The notes under the pieces: model-generated
The model's database searches: none
The model's input: only the letters and a program-made list of their open reading frames with translations
What the model was told of the DNA's origin: nothing
Assembly: GCA_036874045.1 (NCBI GenBank)
Contig: JAZBRI010000011.1
Span: 7,011,001 to 7,075,000 of the forward strand
Length of the DNA: 64,000 bases
From: Cymodocea nodosa
Taxonomy: Eukaryota; Streptophyta; Magnoliopsida; Alismatales; Cymodoceaceae
Direction: 5' to 3'
In this document: positions 12,620-25,720 of the stretch, in pieces
Layout: every line of letters begins with the position of its first letter
Numbering within the stretch: the first letter of the stretch is position 1
Position numbers and translations under genes: made by a program

Positions 12620-12975
12620 GAATAGTTTTTTTTTTTTTTTTTTTTTTCAGGTTTAACCGATACTATGCTTCGGTCAGACCTAAATATTTTTTTTTTATTT
12701 TTTTTATTTTTTGTTATCTTTCTTTCGGTTGAACCGATACTATGTTTCGGTAAAACAAAAAAAAAATTTTCTGAAAATTAATATACAATTTTTTTCCAGT
12801 TTAACCGATACTATGCTTCGGTAAAACCAATATTTTTTTTTTTAATGTTCCAATCATACCGATTCTACGCTTCGGTCAGACCTAAATATTTTTTAATTTT
12901 CTGGCCATACCGATGGATCTAGTTGGTTGAACCGCAACTATTTTTATGTTTTATATATATTTTTAATGTTTTTTA

Positions 12976-13006
<31 letters not shown>

Positions 13007-13029
13007 TAAACATAAAAACTGATTTCTTA
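12620..13029 (-). repeat. Spacer with CGGTTNAACCG-type repeats and AT microsatellite
   Basis: Non-coding spacer between pol and the accessory ORF. It holds five spaced copies of an AT-rich unit with the words TTTAACCGATACTATG and CTTCGGTNNGACC, a T-run at about 12627-12648 and a TA microsatellite at about 12984-13004. The equivalent spacer in the older element is 21470-21830. Confidence 0.7.
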
Positions 13030-15360
13030 CTAAGTAAAACTCGAGTAGTCCTCTACTCTGATTTCTTCTATAATTCCAAAGGAGCTTTTTGGTGTTTTCA
13101 AAATAGGTTTAAGTATTTGTCCATTTACTTTAAATATATTCTGATTTTTAGGATCTTCAATTTCAATAGCTCCATAAGGATAAACATTTCGAACTATGTA
13201 AGGTTCTGCCCATCTAGATCTTAATTTTCCTGGATGGTTATAGAGTCTAGCCATTTAAAGATATACTTCTTGTCCTATTTCAAAGTTTTTAGGAATAATT
13301 TTTCTATCATGCCAGAATTTAATTTTCTCTTTTTCTCTTACAGTCTTTGAATAAGCTTCATTTCTAAATTCTTCTAATTCTATTAGTTGCATTTTCCTAT
13401 TTTCAGCAGCTTGATTTAAATTAGTATTCAGAGTTTTTAATGCCCAATAAGCTTTATGTTCTATTTCAGCAGGTAAATGACAACTTTTTCCATATACTAG
13501 CCTAAAAGGTGACATACCTAAGCTCGTTTTATAAGCAGTTCTATAAGCCCAAAGTGCATCAATCAATCTATTAGCCCAATCTGTTCTAGTAGGATTTACT
13601 ACTTTTTCCAAGATTAATTTAATTTGTTTGTTTGCACTTTCCACTTGTCCACTTGTTTGCGGATGATATGATGTTGCAATTTTGTGGTTTACTCCATATT
13701 TCTTCATTAAGGCTTCAAAACTTCTATTACAGAAATGAGTTCCTCTATCACTGATAATAGTTTTAGGTATTCCAAATCTAGCAAATATATTTGTTCTTAT
13801 AAATTGTATTACCACTTTGTTATCGTTAGTTTTTGTAGGAATAGCTTCTATCCATTTAGATACATAATCCACTCCCAACAATATGTAATTAAATTGATTA
13901 GATATAGGAAATAGACCCATAAAATCTATTCCCCACACATCAAAGATTTCAACCTCAACAATAGGATTTAGAGGCATCATATTCCTCTTTGATATTCTTC
14001 CTATTTGTTGACATCTTAAACAACTTAAGCAATATTTATGAGCATCTTTGAATAGTGTTGGCCAATAAAACCCACATTGCAGAATTTTTGCAGCAATTTT
14101 CCCTGAACCAAAATGTCCTCCACAAGCTTGGTCATGACAGAAAGACAATATGCTCGAATATTCAGTTTCTGGAACACTCCTTAAAACCAGATCAGGACAT
14201 TTCTTAAATAAGTAAGGGTCTTCCCAATAGTAATATTTTACTCTTGAGAAAAATAATTTCTTATCCTGTCTATTCCAATCCTTAGGTGTTAAACCAGTAA
14301 CTAAGTAATTAACTATGTCTGCATACCAAGGCATTATGTTGATGGTCATTAATTGTTCATCAGGAAAATTATCCTTAATTTTAATATTTGATTTTTCTAT
14401 TTGTAATCTTGATAAATGATCTGCTACTACATTCTCACAACCTTTTTCATATTTAATTTCTAGATCGAATTTTTGCAATAATAATATCCATCGGATCAAT
14501 CTAGGTTTAGTTTCTTTTTTCTTTATTAGATGTTTTAGAGTTGAATGATCCGTGTATACTATTACTTTAGCTCCAATCAAATATGATCTAAACTTTTCTA
14601 AATCAAACACAACAGCTAATAATTCTTTTTCAGTAGTTGTGTAATTAACTTGAGCATCATTTAAGGTTTTGCTTGCATAATGAATCACTTTAGGAGATTT
14701 TTCTATTTTCTATCCTAACACTGCTCCTACAACAAAATCAGAAGCATCGCACATTAATTCAAATAGATGGTTCCAATTAGGCGCTTGAATTATAGGAGTT
14801 GAAATTAAGCTAGTCTTAAGTCTAAAAAAATGCTTCCTTGCAATTTTTATCAAAGTTAAATGGAACATCTTTTAATAGATTAGTTAAAGGTCTAGCTATC
14901 TTGCTAAAGTCTTTAATAAATCTTCTATAAAAACCAGCATGTCCTAGAAATAATCTAATATCTTTTACTGATTTAGGTTCTGGTAGATTAGAAATTACTT
15001 CTATTTTAGCTTTATCTACTTCCAACCCTTTTTTAGAAACAACATGCCCTAAGACTATTCCTTGTTTAACCATGAAGTGACATTTTTCCCAATTTAAAAC
15101 CAGATTTTTTTTCACACAACGTTTTAATATTTGGTCTAAATTGCTTAAACACACTTCATATGAGTTGCCATATACAGTAAAATCATCCATAAATATTTCT
15201 AAAAATTCATCAGTCATTCCAGTAAATATGCCCTGCACACACCTTTGAAAGGTAGCTAGTGCATTGCATAATCCGAATGGCATTCTTTTAAAAACATAAG
15301 TTCCATTAGGACAGGTGAAAGTTGTTTTCTCTTGATCCTCTAATGCTATTGGAATTTGAT
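13030..15360 (-). pseudogene. Athila pol: RT, RNase H and integrase (nested element)
   Basis: Read on the minus strand. RT includes FMDDFTVYG (about 15190) and GFYRRFIKDFSKIARPL. RNase H follows with [20 protein letters not shown] and [11 protein letters not shown], and the Athila hallmark [11 protein letters not shown]. Integrase shows the zinc-binding HDQACGGHF...CLSCLRCQQ region, then catalytic Asp in WGIDFMG, Asp in SDRGTHF and a downstream Glu region near ESANKQ, and a C-terminal region ending ILKPILKTPKSSFG. The order RT-RNase H-integrase is that of Ty3 elements. The largest intact frame (477 codons, 13255-14688) covers RNase H and integrase. Only a few breaks. Confidence 0.92.
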
Positions 15361-17640
15361 TATACCTTGAATACCCATCTAGGAAACAAAAATATTCTTG
15401 CCAATCTTTCCAACATTTGATCTATAAAAGGTAAGGGAAAATGATCTTTCCTAGTCACAGCATTCAGCTTTCTATAGTCTATACATACTCTCCAGCCTGA
15501 TTGAATTCTAGTAGGTATCAAGTCTTGACTTTCATTCCTAATAACTATTAATCCTGATTTCTTAGGAACTACATGGATTGGACTAACCCACGAGCTATCA
15601 AAAATTGGATATATTATATCATTATCTAACCATTTAACTATTTCCTTCCTGACTACTTCCTTAAGGTTTGGATTTAATCTCCTCTCAGGAATTCTAACAG
15701 GTTTAGCATTCTCTTCTAAATATATGTGGTGACAACATAAAGTTGAACTTAACCCTTTTATATCAGTCATAGTCCATCCTATTGCTTCTTTATAACTTTT
15801 TATTACCTCTTTTAATTTAGCTATTTGATCCTCTTTCAAATCTGAAGCAATAATGATTGGACAGGTCCGTTTATCTTCCAGAAATATATAGGTTAATTCA
15901 GGAGGTAAAAGTTTTAATTCTACATGCTGCCCAATAGAAGTTAGAGCTCCTAATTGAACATCATCATTTTTTAAATTAATTTCTTCCTGATCTCCTTCTA
16001 TATTTATGCTTTCACTTTCTTCTAAAGTTTCAAAATTGATTTGCCTATTTAATTCTTCTTGAATCACATCATCTAACATATCTCCTTCATCCTCTAAAAA
16101 GTCTATGGTATGTAAGGACATTTCTAACTCCTCAAACCTTTCTGGTTTGAAAATATTTAATTGAGTATCCTCATTACCATATGCTAACTTCATTACTCTA
16201 GTTTTACAATTTATAACAGCCCTAATGTTGCTAAAAATGGCATTCCCAAAATTAAAGATGTATCACTATTTTTATACTTAATTTGTTGGGAATCCAAAAT
16301 TACAATATCAATAGGATATATTAAATTCTTGATTTTAATTAAGACATCCTCTATTTTTCCTCTAGGGTATCTTATACTTCTATCAGCCAATTGAATAACC
16401 GTACTAGTAGGAGTTAAGCCTTCTAATCCTAAGGATGCAAATATATCACTTGGCATAACATTTATACCTACACCTAAGTCTATTAAGGTTCTTTCTAGAA
16501 TGGTATTTCCTATGGTGCATGATATAACAGGGATTCCAGGATCAGATAACTTTTTAGGAATTTGTGGCAGAAATAGGTAACTACTTTGCTCAGCTAAAAA
16601 GACATTTCTAAGAACTTTTCGCTCTCTTTTCTTAGTACACCAATCCTTCAGAAATTTAGCACAAGGTGGCATATTCTGCAATAGATCTAACAAAGGAATG
16701 TTAACTTGTACTTTTTCAAAAATTTCTCTGATTTTTTCTTGTTTTTCAGGAATTGTTTGTTGTAATCTTTCAGGATAGGGTGCTAAAGATTTTGATTTCA
16801 AAGACTCTTTTTCTTTCAGTTGATTTGTTTGATTATTTTTAGCTTCAATTGCAGATTCAGATTGTTCTTCAGTGATTTCTAGATTTTCAGCTATTACATT
16901 TTCATTATCATTTTGATTTTTACTCTTGTCCACCTTCATATCATTTTCATTTTGAGTTCTTGGTGGTATATCAGTTCCAGATCTTAATGTTACACATACA
17001 TCTTCCAAATTTTCGTTACTTTCATGATATTTTTGTATATCATTTTCGTGATTATGATCTTCAATTGTTTTTAGTTTTAAAGTGCATTCTTTAAATTCTC
17101 TTACATTTGTATTTTTTGTTTATTGTATATTTTGCAAGTTGTGCAGGTTTATAACATTATAATTTTCATTGTCTTGTTGTAAAACCTGTATTTTCATTGC
17201 ATTTTTGTCTAATGCTTTTAATTTTGTTTCCAGATCATCTAATTACATTGCATTCAATTTTTGATCAATTTTCTTTATGGCTTTTTCAGTTTTGTAAATT
17301 ATATCCTGTTTAGGTTTTGAATATGCCTCCTTATAGTTTAATTGGTTGACTTCTTGTTGTTGACACACAAAGTATTCCAGTTTGTCCAGATTTTGCTCTA
17401 TACTATGCTCCAATCTATCATAGCTATCCTAAACTTCAATGTCTCTCATCATATTACACATTCTATACTGACCATCAGTTGGGTAAACTATAGGATTCTC
17501 ATACTCGGCTTTATTATATTGAGGATAATTCATTTGCTGTTCATGGGATCTATCAATCTGTAAATGTCTCAATTTCAAACAATCAGAAATGTCGTGTCCT
17601 TCAGAATTGCAGAATTCACATATGCTAATTAAAGGTTTCA
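15360..17640 (-). pseudogene. Athila gag C-terminal part, protease and start of RT (nested element)
   Basis: In minus orientation this begins with a CCHC zinc knuckle (CEFCNSEGHDISDC, about 17580-17625), then a Glu/Asn-rich gag tail with VCVTLRSGTDI (about 16990), a protease region with TLIDLGVGINVMPS (about 16470) and RT with CIDYRKLNAVTRKDHFPLPF (about 15440). Relatives normally carry a longer gag N-terminus, like the separate gag at 26440-29560. The protease DLG motif stands where DTG/DSG is found in retroviruses, as is usual in Athila/Tat elements. Confidence 0.85.
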
Positions 17641-17742
17641 GAAATCTTTAAGCATAATCATATGCCATATTCTCAATTATAGAAGAAAACACACAACTTT
17701 GACTATTAAAATGAAACACCTTTAACAGTTGCTTATATCTAT

Positions 17743-17863
17743 TCAATTCAGTTCAATTCAATTCAGTTCAATTCATTTCAATTTAATTCAATTCAATTCA
17801 ATTTAATTCAGTTCAATTCAATTTAATTTAATTTAATTTAATTTAATTCAATTCAATTCAATT
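17743..17863. repeat. ATTCA/ATTTA microsatellite in the Athila leader
   Basis: About 120 bp built of five-base units (ATTCA, ATTTA, GTTCA variants) lying directly beside the primer-binding site, in the untranslated leader of the nested element. Confidence 0.9.
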
Positions 17864-17880
17864 CCCAAGCAACGGCGCCA
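17864..17880 (-). other. Primer-binding site, tRNA-Asp type
   Basis: The minus strand reads TGGCGCCGTTGCTTGGG, starting seven bases inside the LTR end. TGGCGCCGTTGC is the complement expected for the 3' end of plant tRNA-Asp and is the usual primer site of Athila elements. Confidence 0.88.
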
Positions 17881-17887
17881 TAAAACT

Positions 17888-19729
17888 TGTTCGTGTTTTC
17901 CCAGCACTACACTAGAAAAACTTGGATTTGTTACTTCTATTTTTACTTAGTTAATTTATCTTTATGCCTATTCTTTCTTTTAAAAGTAAACAAACAACCT
18001 TTAATACAATTTAGATATTAATTCCAATTTGTACTTTAACTGCAAGTGCACAGTGTCTATTGTATCAGTGTGCAAGTACAGGTCGATCCCACAGGAAATT
18101 GCTGACGAATTTAAGAAATGTTTGATTGTGAACAATTCAAATTTATATTCAATAAGCACTCTGTTGAGTTACAGTTAACTCAACAGACTAAGTTCGTTGA
18201 GTTATTGATAACTCAATGAACTATCCTCGTGGACTTAAGTTAACTCCACGAGCCTGTCTCTTCTTTATAATACTGCTAATTACAGAGGAATTCGGCCAAC
18301 CATTGGGCGATTCCACAGATTGTAAATAACATCAATTAAGCTTTTTAATGCTAGTTAACATTGGATTTATCATTATGCAATACTAACATTTAGATGATTC
18401 AAACAGTAACCATTAAAATCTTTAAGTTGTTTTGTACGAACCAATTTAAGTAAACTGTAAAATTAAAACTAACATAAAACAATCATAAAATTGATATAGA
18501 TAACATTAATCACGATACAACACCAACAATACAACACTCAAATACAACATACAAACAAAGATAAATTGTTTTTAGTATTTTTGTTTTGATGTGATGGGCG
18601 AAAGGTGAAATGTAAAGTAATTTCACTTGATAGTAAATACTTTTGACACTACTTGCAACGCGATTACACCACTGAAAATTGAACCACTTACAATTCTGTC
18701 TCCTCTCCCTATAGAATCGCGAGTCCAGAATTGCAAGATGATCTTCTCTTCATCATACAGGCATCAACCTGAATCCAAGGCTAAAAACTTTACGATCTCC
18801 TGAAATATGAGTCGGTGCTTGGTGAAAATGTCTTCCCTTCCCACAACGTGATCACTCCTTACAATGGTTATCAGGCACTGTGTTTGGCTCGGAATCGACC
18901 CGACATCAGGCAAGTATCCTCACAGACCTCCGATGATTGGTGATTATAGTGGTGATACAATGGTTGGTGTGATACTTCAGAGAATCGTCAATACTGTTTA
19001 CAGAAAGCTCGATGCTCCTCCTCTATATACACTAGTCGTCCATCGATCACCCTCTTTCTTTTTTTCTTCTTTTCTTTTATATTTCTTCAGTGGTAACTAC
19101 TTCTGCTTGAATGGTGGGTTGGATTTCCTTCCTTCAGATCAATAGCGATGATTTCTTTCTCCCTACGCGATTGAATTCCTACGTAATACGTGCAAACGTG
19201 GTTTTTCCTTCCAACTGTCTGTTCCTACAACCACTACAGTGGCATATTAGAAAATATATAGTCCGTGGAGTTACAGATAACTCAACGGACTTCCTTCGTT
19301 GAATTAACTATAAAACACGTGCAAAAATAACAACTTAAGTTTATAACGCTAACCTAACGCGTTGCCTTAGTGTATTGTCATGTAACTCAACACGTGCAGT
19401 TATACTAACTTAACGAGTTATAACGTAAGTAAATCTACCAGCTCTCAACACGTGTCAGTAGTAGTTTAAACATAAAATAACATTTCAAAGAATTACAGGT
19501 ATAACTATCCGATGCTTAGATGCATTTTCGGATACTTAAGAATTTCACAGCCTGTAATTTACCGATAGTTCATAAATGTACTAAATTAACATTAATTCCT
19601 CAAAATTAAGCAGATTCTTCAATTAAAGCATATAACAGTGCAATTATAACATAATGGCTTAATTCTCATATGATAAGCTAAATATTATGCAATTAACCGT
19701 TAATAATATGCACTTTTTCATTCTAAACA
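17888..19729 (-). repeat. 5' LTR of the nested Athila element (1842 bp)
   Basis: Runs from TGTTTAGAATG (minus-strand start at 19729) to ACACGAACA at 17888. It contains, in element order, TTCGG-type inverted repeats (about 19480-19540), ACACGTGT and related G-box-like words, CGTTGAGTTA-type repeats (about 19255-19300), the U5 signature near 18055-18090 and the triple stem-loop array (about 18170-18255). Confidence 0.92.
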
Positions 19730-19734
19730 CATCT
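19730..19734. repeat. Target-site duplication catct (right copy)
   Basis: Exact copy of 9673-9677; immediately followed by gattttgc, where the interrupted RNase H coding relic resumes. Confidence 0.9.
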
Positions 19735-21441
19735 GATTTTGCTATAGAAGCAATGCTGAGACAAAAGACAAAAAAATCTCTTAGAGTGATTCATTATGCA
19801 AGCAAAACCTTAAATGATGCTCAAGTTAATTATACAACTACTGAAAAAGAGCTGTTAACTATTGTGTTTACCTTAGAAAAGTTTAGATCATATCTAATTG
19901 GAGCTAAAGTGATAGTATACACGGATCATTTAGCTTTAAAACACCTAATAGCAAAGAAAGAGGCTAACCCTAGATTGATCTGATGGATATTATTATTACA
20001 AGAATTTGATCTAGAAATTAAAGATAAAAAAGGTTGTGAGAATGTAGTAACAGATCATTTATCAAGATTACAAATAGAAAAATCAAATATTGAAATTAAG
20101 GATAATTTTCCTGATGAACAGTTAATCATTATCAACACAATGCCTTGGTATGTAGACATTGTTAATTACTTAGTTACTGATTTAACACCTAAGGATTGGA
20201 ATAGATAGGATAAGAAATTGTTCTTTTCAAGAGTAAAATATTACTATTGGGAAGACCCATACTTATTTAAGAAATGTCCTGATTTGGTTTTAAGGATGTG
20301 TGTTCCAGAAACTGAATATCAGAGCATATTGTCTTTCTACCATGACCAAGTATGTGGAGGGTATTTTGGTTTAGGGAAAACTACTACCAAAATTCTATAA
20401 TGTAGATTTTATTGGCCAACACTATTTAAAAATGCTCATAAATACTGCTTAAGTTGTTTAAGATGTCAACAAATAGGAAGAATATCAAAGAGGAATATGA
20501 TGCCTCTGAGTCCTATTGTTGAGGTTGAAATCTTTGATTATGGGGAATAGATTTTATAGATCCATTTCCTATGTCTAATCAATTTAATTATATATTATTA
20601 GGGGTGGATTATGTATCTAAATGGAGAATCTATTCCTACAAAAACTAATGATAACAAAGTAGTAATACATTTTATAAAAAATAATATAATTGCCATATTT
20701 GGAATACCTAAAGTTATTATCAATGATAGAGGAACTCATTTCTATAATAAAAGTTTTGAAGCCTTAATGAAGAAATATAGAGTAAATCACAAAATTGCAA
20801 CATCATATCATCTGCAAACAAGTGAACAAGTAGAAAGTGCAAACAAACAAATTAAGTTAATCTTAGAAAAAGTAGTAAATCCTACTAGAACAGATTGGGC
20901 TAAAAGATTAGTAGATGCACTTTGGGCTTATAGAACTACTTATAAAGCAAGCTTAAGTATGTCACCTTTTAGGCTAGTATATGAAAAAAGTTGTCATTTA
21001 CCAGCTGAAATTAAACATAAAGCTTATTGGGCATTAAAAACTCTGAATACTAATTTAAATCTAGTGCTGAAAATAGGAAAATGCAATTGATTGAATTAGA
21101 AGAATTTAGGAATGAAGCTTATTCGAAAATTGTAAGAGAAAAAAAAAATGAAGTTCTAGCATGACAAGAAAATTATTCCAAAAACTTTTGAAATAGGACA
21201 AGAAGTATATCTTTACATGACTAGACTCCATAACCAACCAGGAAAATTAAGATCTAGATGGGCAGGACCTTACATAATTCGAAATATTTATTCCTATGGA
21301 GGTATTAAAATTGAAAATCCTAAAAATCAGAATATATTTAAAGTAAATGGACAAAGACTCAGACCTATTCTGAAGATTCCAAAAAGTTCCTTTGGAATTA
21401 TAGAAGAAGTAAGAGTAGAGGACTACTCAAGCTTTACTTAG
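19730..21441 (+). pseudogene. Athila RNase H and integrase (second half of split pol)
   Basis: Resumes the plus-strand pol relic interrupted at 9677. RNase H is recognised by [20 protein letters not shown] (about 19785) and [11 protein letters not shown]; integrase by [11 protein letters not shown] (about 20460), the NDRGTHFYN block (about 20725) and a C-terminal region ending LRPILKIPKSSFGIIEE (to 21441). It is colinear with 13030-14700 of the nested element in the opposite orientation. Old copy with many breaks. Confidence 0.87.
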
Positions 21442-22141
21442 TAAGAAATCATTTAGTATAATAAAAAATAAACTTAATTAAACATAGTCATAGTTTAATC
21501 AAAAGAAATTATCGGTTTTATCGAAAATTATATTAAAAAAATTTTTTTTGTTGCGGTTCAACCGATAGGATCTATCGGTCTGACTGAAACATAAAAGCAA
21601 AAAAAATCTATATATTATATTAAGTAAAAATGTCAATTTTACCGAAGTATAGTGTCGGTCCAACTAGTAGAATGAAAAAAGAAAAGTATTTAATTTCAAT
21701 TCAACCAAGGAATATAACAGTTTGATCGAAAGTCTAAAATGTTGAAAAATTAAAAGTCGGTTAGATCGAAAATTCTTTGGTCTTGACTAAAGAAAAAATT
21801 ATTATAATAAATATTTTTATTAGTTATAAATTTACGAGAGGTCCGTTAAGTTACGCTTAACTCAACAAACTTACTCCGTTGAGTCTAGGATAAGTTAATG
21901 AACTTACCCTGTTGAGTTAACTGTAACTCAACAGAGTACTATAGTTAAGTCCATCAATCTGTAGAGTTAATTGTAACTCCATGGAGAGGTAAGTGAGAGA
22001 ACAAAAGTTTTCACGGGAAAATGACCCGATTACCTGCCTAAAACTTAGGATTTGGGAGGCATTTTCCACAGAATCATTTAGAACTTAGAACAGTGAAGAT
22101 CAGAGCGATTTCGTTCTGTTCTGTCACACCAAGAAGTCAAG
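21442..22141 (+). promoter_or_regulatory. Spacer with CGGT repeats and candidate promoter of the accessory ORF
   Basis: Two parts. 21480-21830 carries spaced words of the type CGGTTCAACCGATAGG and TCGGTCTGACTGAA, as in 12620-12930. 21838-21990 carries inverted repeats built from GTTGAGTTA / TAACTCAAC. A leader (22020-22141) similar to that upstream of the nested element's accessory ORF then leads to its start. Promoter activity is inferred from the repeated arrangement. Confidence 0.5.
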
Positions 22142-24362
22142 ATGACGCCAGAGTTCTGAGAGGAAGTTGATACCATGAGATTTCTCAGAAAATTAGAAGA
22201 ATGGCATACAAGACGAAAGATTAGGAACACAATAAGGGAGAAAGAGCTACAAAAGGTAGAATCTGACATCTTCTACTAGAGGAAAGTCTTGGTAGATTTA
22301 GACATAAAAATACCTCAGATTGTAGAAACAAGGATTAAAGTAGCAATGGAAGTGGTAGTAAATAGAGAAAGAAAAATTAGACTAGGTAATGAAGTTGCCC
22401 TAGAACTAATCCGATGCAAGTTCAGATTATGTTCATACGACATATTGGTGGACATACTAGGTGGGCAATCTGAGAGAAACAAAGAAAAGTAGTTGAAGAG
22501 CCTACAACTATAGAGTCGTTGCTAAAAAACCAGTTATTGAGGAACAACAGCTAGGACCATCCATTCCACCGCTAAGGCCGATCAAAACAGCAACATATTT
22601 GGGGCCATCAACGCCAAAGGAATGGAGAGAATTTGCAGAGCTTTTCAACATTGCCAAAGTGCCAAGGAAATTTTGAGGATATGGCTGTGGCAAAGACACA
22701 TTTACTGTATGATGCACTTTGCAAGAAAAGGGTTGTAGATAAGTTGAAGGGCCAATATAAAATTAAAGTAGAGCAACATCAAGAAGCAGCTAGATCAATG
22801 GCTGTAAAAGAAACTGAAGCTAGTCCTTCAAGACCAGTAATTATAGAAAAAGTAAAATAGGAAGAGCCAATACTTGTAGCTCGAAGACCTGTAAAGCCTT
22901 TTTTTGTAGATTAATCTTAGGGGAGGAAGAGGAAGACCATGCACAACTATTAAGAAAAAGGAAAGGAAAAGAGATAGTGTCTGAAGCTCTTGTAGAGATT
23001 AAACATAAGCTAAAAATATCAGAAGGGTTTGCAAAGCCCATTTTTGTAGACCTACTATTCGAATCTAAGGAGCCATAGGAGCAATAGCAGCAAGAGCAAA
23101 GAGAAAAAGGAAAACAAGTTGAAATTACTCTACAACTTGTACAAATATAAGAAACTGAAATTGGGGCAAAAACTAATTTACTTGTGACTCCATCCCAATC
23201 TGCCATAGAATTAGAAAAAATAATGATAATGCAGATTGGTAGTCAAGAGGAAGAAGAAACAGAAGAAGTTGAATAAGTACATATTGAACAAAAAAAAAAG
23301 ACTCGATAGATTCCACTAAAGAGAAAGAAACTCTTCAGCAATTAATTGAAAGAATTTAAGATAGAGTGGAGAGTTCTATCGGCTCTCCACCACAAATAGA
23401 AAGAGGAGTTGAAATGCAAGAATCTCTAGATCATCTCCAACAAATTCAAGTTCAGCAAATGGAAGAAGAAATTCAAGAATAAACCCCTCTAGAGCAACAA
23501 ATGCAGATTCTTGACCCGGCTAAAGCAATAATTTTAAATGAAGTTTACTTTTGGAGTCAGGAAACTTATACTAAATATCAAGAGATAAAGGGGTATGATA
23601 TTATATATAGTAGACCAGTCAACTAAGATAGTATGCAGGAAATTAAAGAGTTATTTGAGTTTCAGGGTCTACTACAATTTATTTCTCAATAGAGAAGACA
23701 TGTAGTACATGAAAATTTAGTACTCTGCTTTTATGCAAACTTGAGAGAGAAAGAAAGAAGTTTAATTTCCAATGTGGAGCAAGCTGATGTATAAATAACA
23801 CTAGAGCTTCTCCACAATATTTTTGGAATTGAGAAATGAAGGAATGGAAATTCTAGAGAACACAACTATAGTCGAGTAGACAAAACAGGAAATAAAATAT
23901 TGTTTAGCTATCAATCCTGATGTGCCATTATTAAATAGATTGAAGTACTTAAATGGTAAAGCACACATGGTAGCTAACATTTTGATTAAAAATGTCTACC
24001 AACGATAAGACCATGATATAGAACTTAGTCAATTTGTCAAGTGAGCTACATATGCAGTTGTGAAGAGAATTCAAATTAATTGGCACAAAGTTTTTATCTC
24101 TAAACTCAAAGCAGTAAAGAAGAAATTATATTATGGAGATCTGATTCCACTACTAATGGTGGACAACATCGATTTTACGAAATAGACATCTAAAAGGATA
24201 AGATCAAGAACCATTTCAGTGAAAGAATACAGAAATTATGCTGCTATTGAGATTGTTAGACCTTCTAGAGGCATTACAAGGGCTGTTGAGCGGATAAATC
24301 AATTAGAACAACAATTAGAAAAGCTTCAGAAGGAAGTAGATGAACTTAGGAAGAAATATTAA
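22142..24362 (+). pseudogene. Athila-type accessory ORF, long form (copy 2)
   Basis: Follows pol in the old plus-strand element. The N-terminal part is a charged helical region like that at 11889-12326. A second charged segment (KLKGQYKIKVEQHQ) and an acidic Glu/Gln-rich linker follow, then the globular C-terminal domain and a closing heptad-like stretch (INQLEQQLEKLQ). The C-terminal domain resembles the putative plant transposon protein domain and is shared with copies at 1-1619 and 34140-36370. The spread over about 2.2 kb makes it one of the larger parts of the element. Function is unknown; many breaks. Confidence 0.65.
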
Positions 24363-25720
24363 AATGTATTGTTCATCTACTTGTATTGAAAATTTTTGAT
24401 TGTATTGTAAATAATATATATATATATTAATGTTTGAACATCAATTTATTTCTGAAATTATGTGATTGCAAATGAATGATTGAATTTCAGATATTTTTGA
24501 AGTCGTATTTGAGAATGAATGATTTAATTGAGAACTGTATTGAATATTATATGAACTATTTAAAGAGGTGCAAGATTGTTTAAAAGATTTACATATTTTA
24601 TGAATGACATAGTTAAATGCATGATAATTGGTTAATGCTTGAAACTTATACTAAATATCAAGAGATAAAGGGGTATGATATTATATATAGTAGACTAGTC
24701 AACTAGGATAGTATGCAGGAAATTAAAGAGTTATTTGAGTTTCAAGGTCTACTACAATTTATTTCTCAATAGAGAAGACATGTAGTACATGAAAATTTAG
24801 TACTCTGCTTTTATGCAAACTTGAGAGAGAAAGAAAGAAGTTTAATTTCCAATGTGGAGCAAGCTGATGTATAAATAACACTAGAGCTTCTCCACAATAT
24901 TTTTGGAATTGAAAAATGAAGGAATGGAAATTCTAGAGAACATAACTATAGTCGAGTAGACAGAACAGGAAATAAAATATTGTTTAGCTATCAATCCTAG
25001 TGTGCCATTATTAAATAGATTGAAGTACTTAAATGGTAAAGCACACATGGTAGCTAACATTTTGATTAAAAATGTCTACCAACGATAAGACCATGATATA
25101 GAACTTAGTCAATTTGTCAAGTGAGCTACATATGCAGTTGTGAAGAGAATTCAAATTAATTGGCACAAAGTTTTTATCTCTAAACTCAAAGCAGTAAAGA
25201 AGAAATTATATTATGGAGATCTGATTCCACTACTAATGGTGGACAACATCGATTTTACGAAATAGACATCTAAAAGGATAAGATCAAGAACCATTTCAGT
25301 GAAAGAATACAGAAATTATGCTGCTATTGAGATTGTTAGACCTTCTAGAGGCATTACAAGGGCTGTTGAGCGGATAAATCAATTAGAACAATAATTAGAA
25401 AAGCTTCATAAGGAAGTAGATGAACTTAGGAAGAAAGATTAAAATGTATTGTTCATCTACTTGTATTGAAAATTTTTGATTGTATTGTAAATAATATATA
25501 TATATATTAATGTTTGAACATCAATTTATTTCTGAAATTATGTGATTGCAAATGAATGATTGAATTTCAGATATTTTTGAAGTTGTATTTGAGAATGAAT
25601 GATTTAATTGAGAACTATATTGAATATTATATGAACTATTTAAAGAGGTGCAAGACTGTTTAAAAGATTTACATATTTTATAAATGACATAGTTAAATGC
25701 ATGATAATTGGTTAATGCTT
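23561..25720 (+). repeat. 1080-bp tandem duplication inside the Athila element
   Basis: 23561-24640 and 24641-25720 are direct copies offset by exactly 1080 bp. Both start GAAACTTATACTAAATATC and cover the C-terminal half of the accessory ORF with its downstream flank. I count roughly 14 differences by eye (about 1.3%), so the duplication is much younger than the element. Confidence 0.92.

Larger units (their letters stand above)
9678..19729 (-). mobile_element. Nested Athila-type LTR retrotransposon, near full length (10.05 kb)
   Basis: Complete by its ends: TG..CA termini, 5-bp target duplication catct on both sides, two LTRs (9678-11479 and 17888-19729), a primer-binding site matching the 3' end of tRNA-Asp at 17864-17880, gag-protease-RT-RNase H-integrase, and an accessory ORF before the 3' LTR. 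All is on the minus strand. Pol motifs place it in the Ty3 Athila lineage. A sampled 175-bp stretch of the two LTRs differs at about 3% of sites, suggesting an insertion of order one million years old under usual plant rates. It carries a handful of breaks and looks unable to move by itself. It lies in the RT/RNase H region of an older Athila copy of opposite orientation. Confidence 0.93.
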
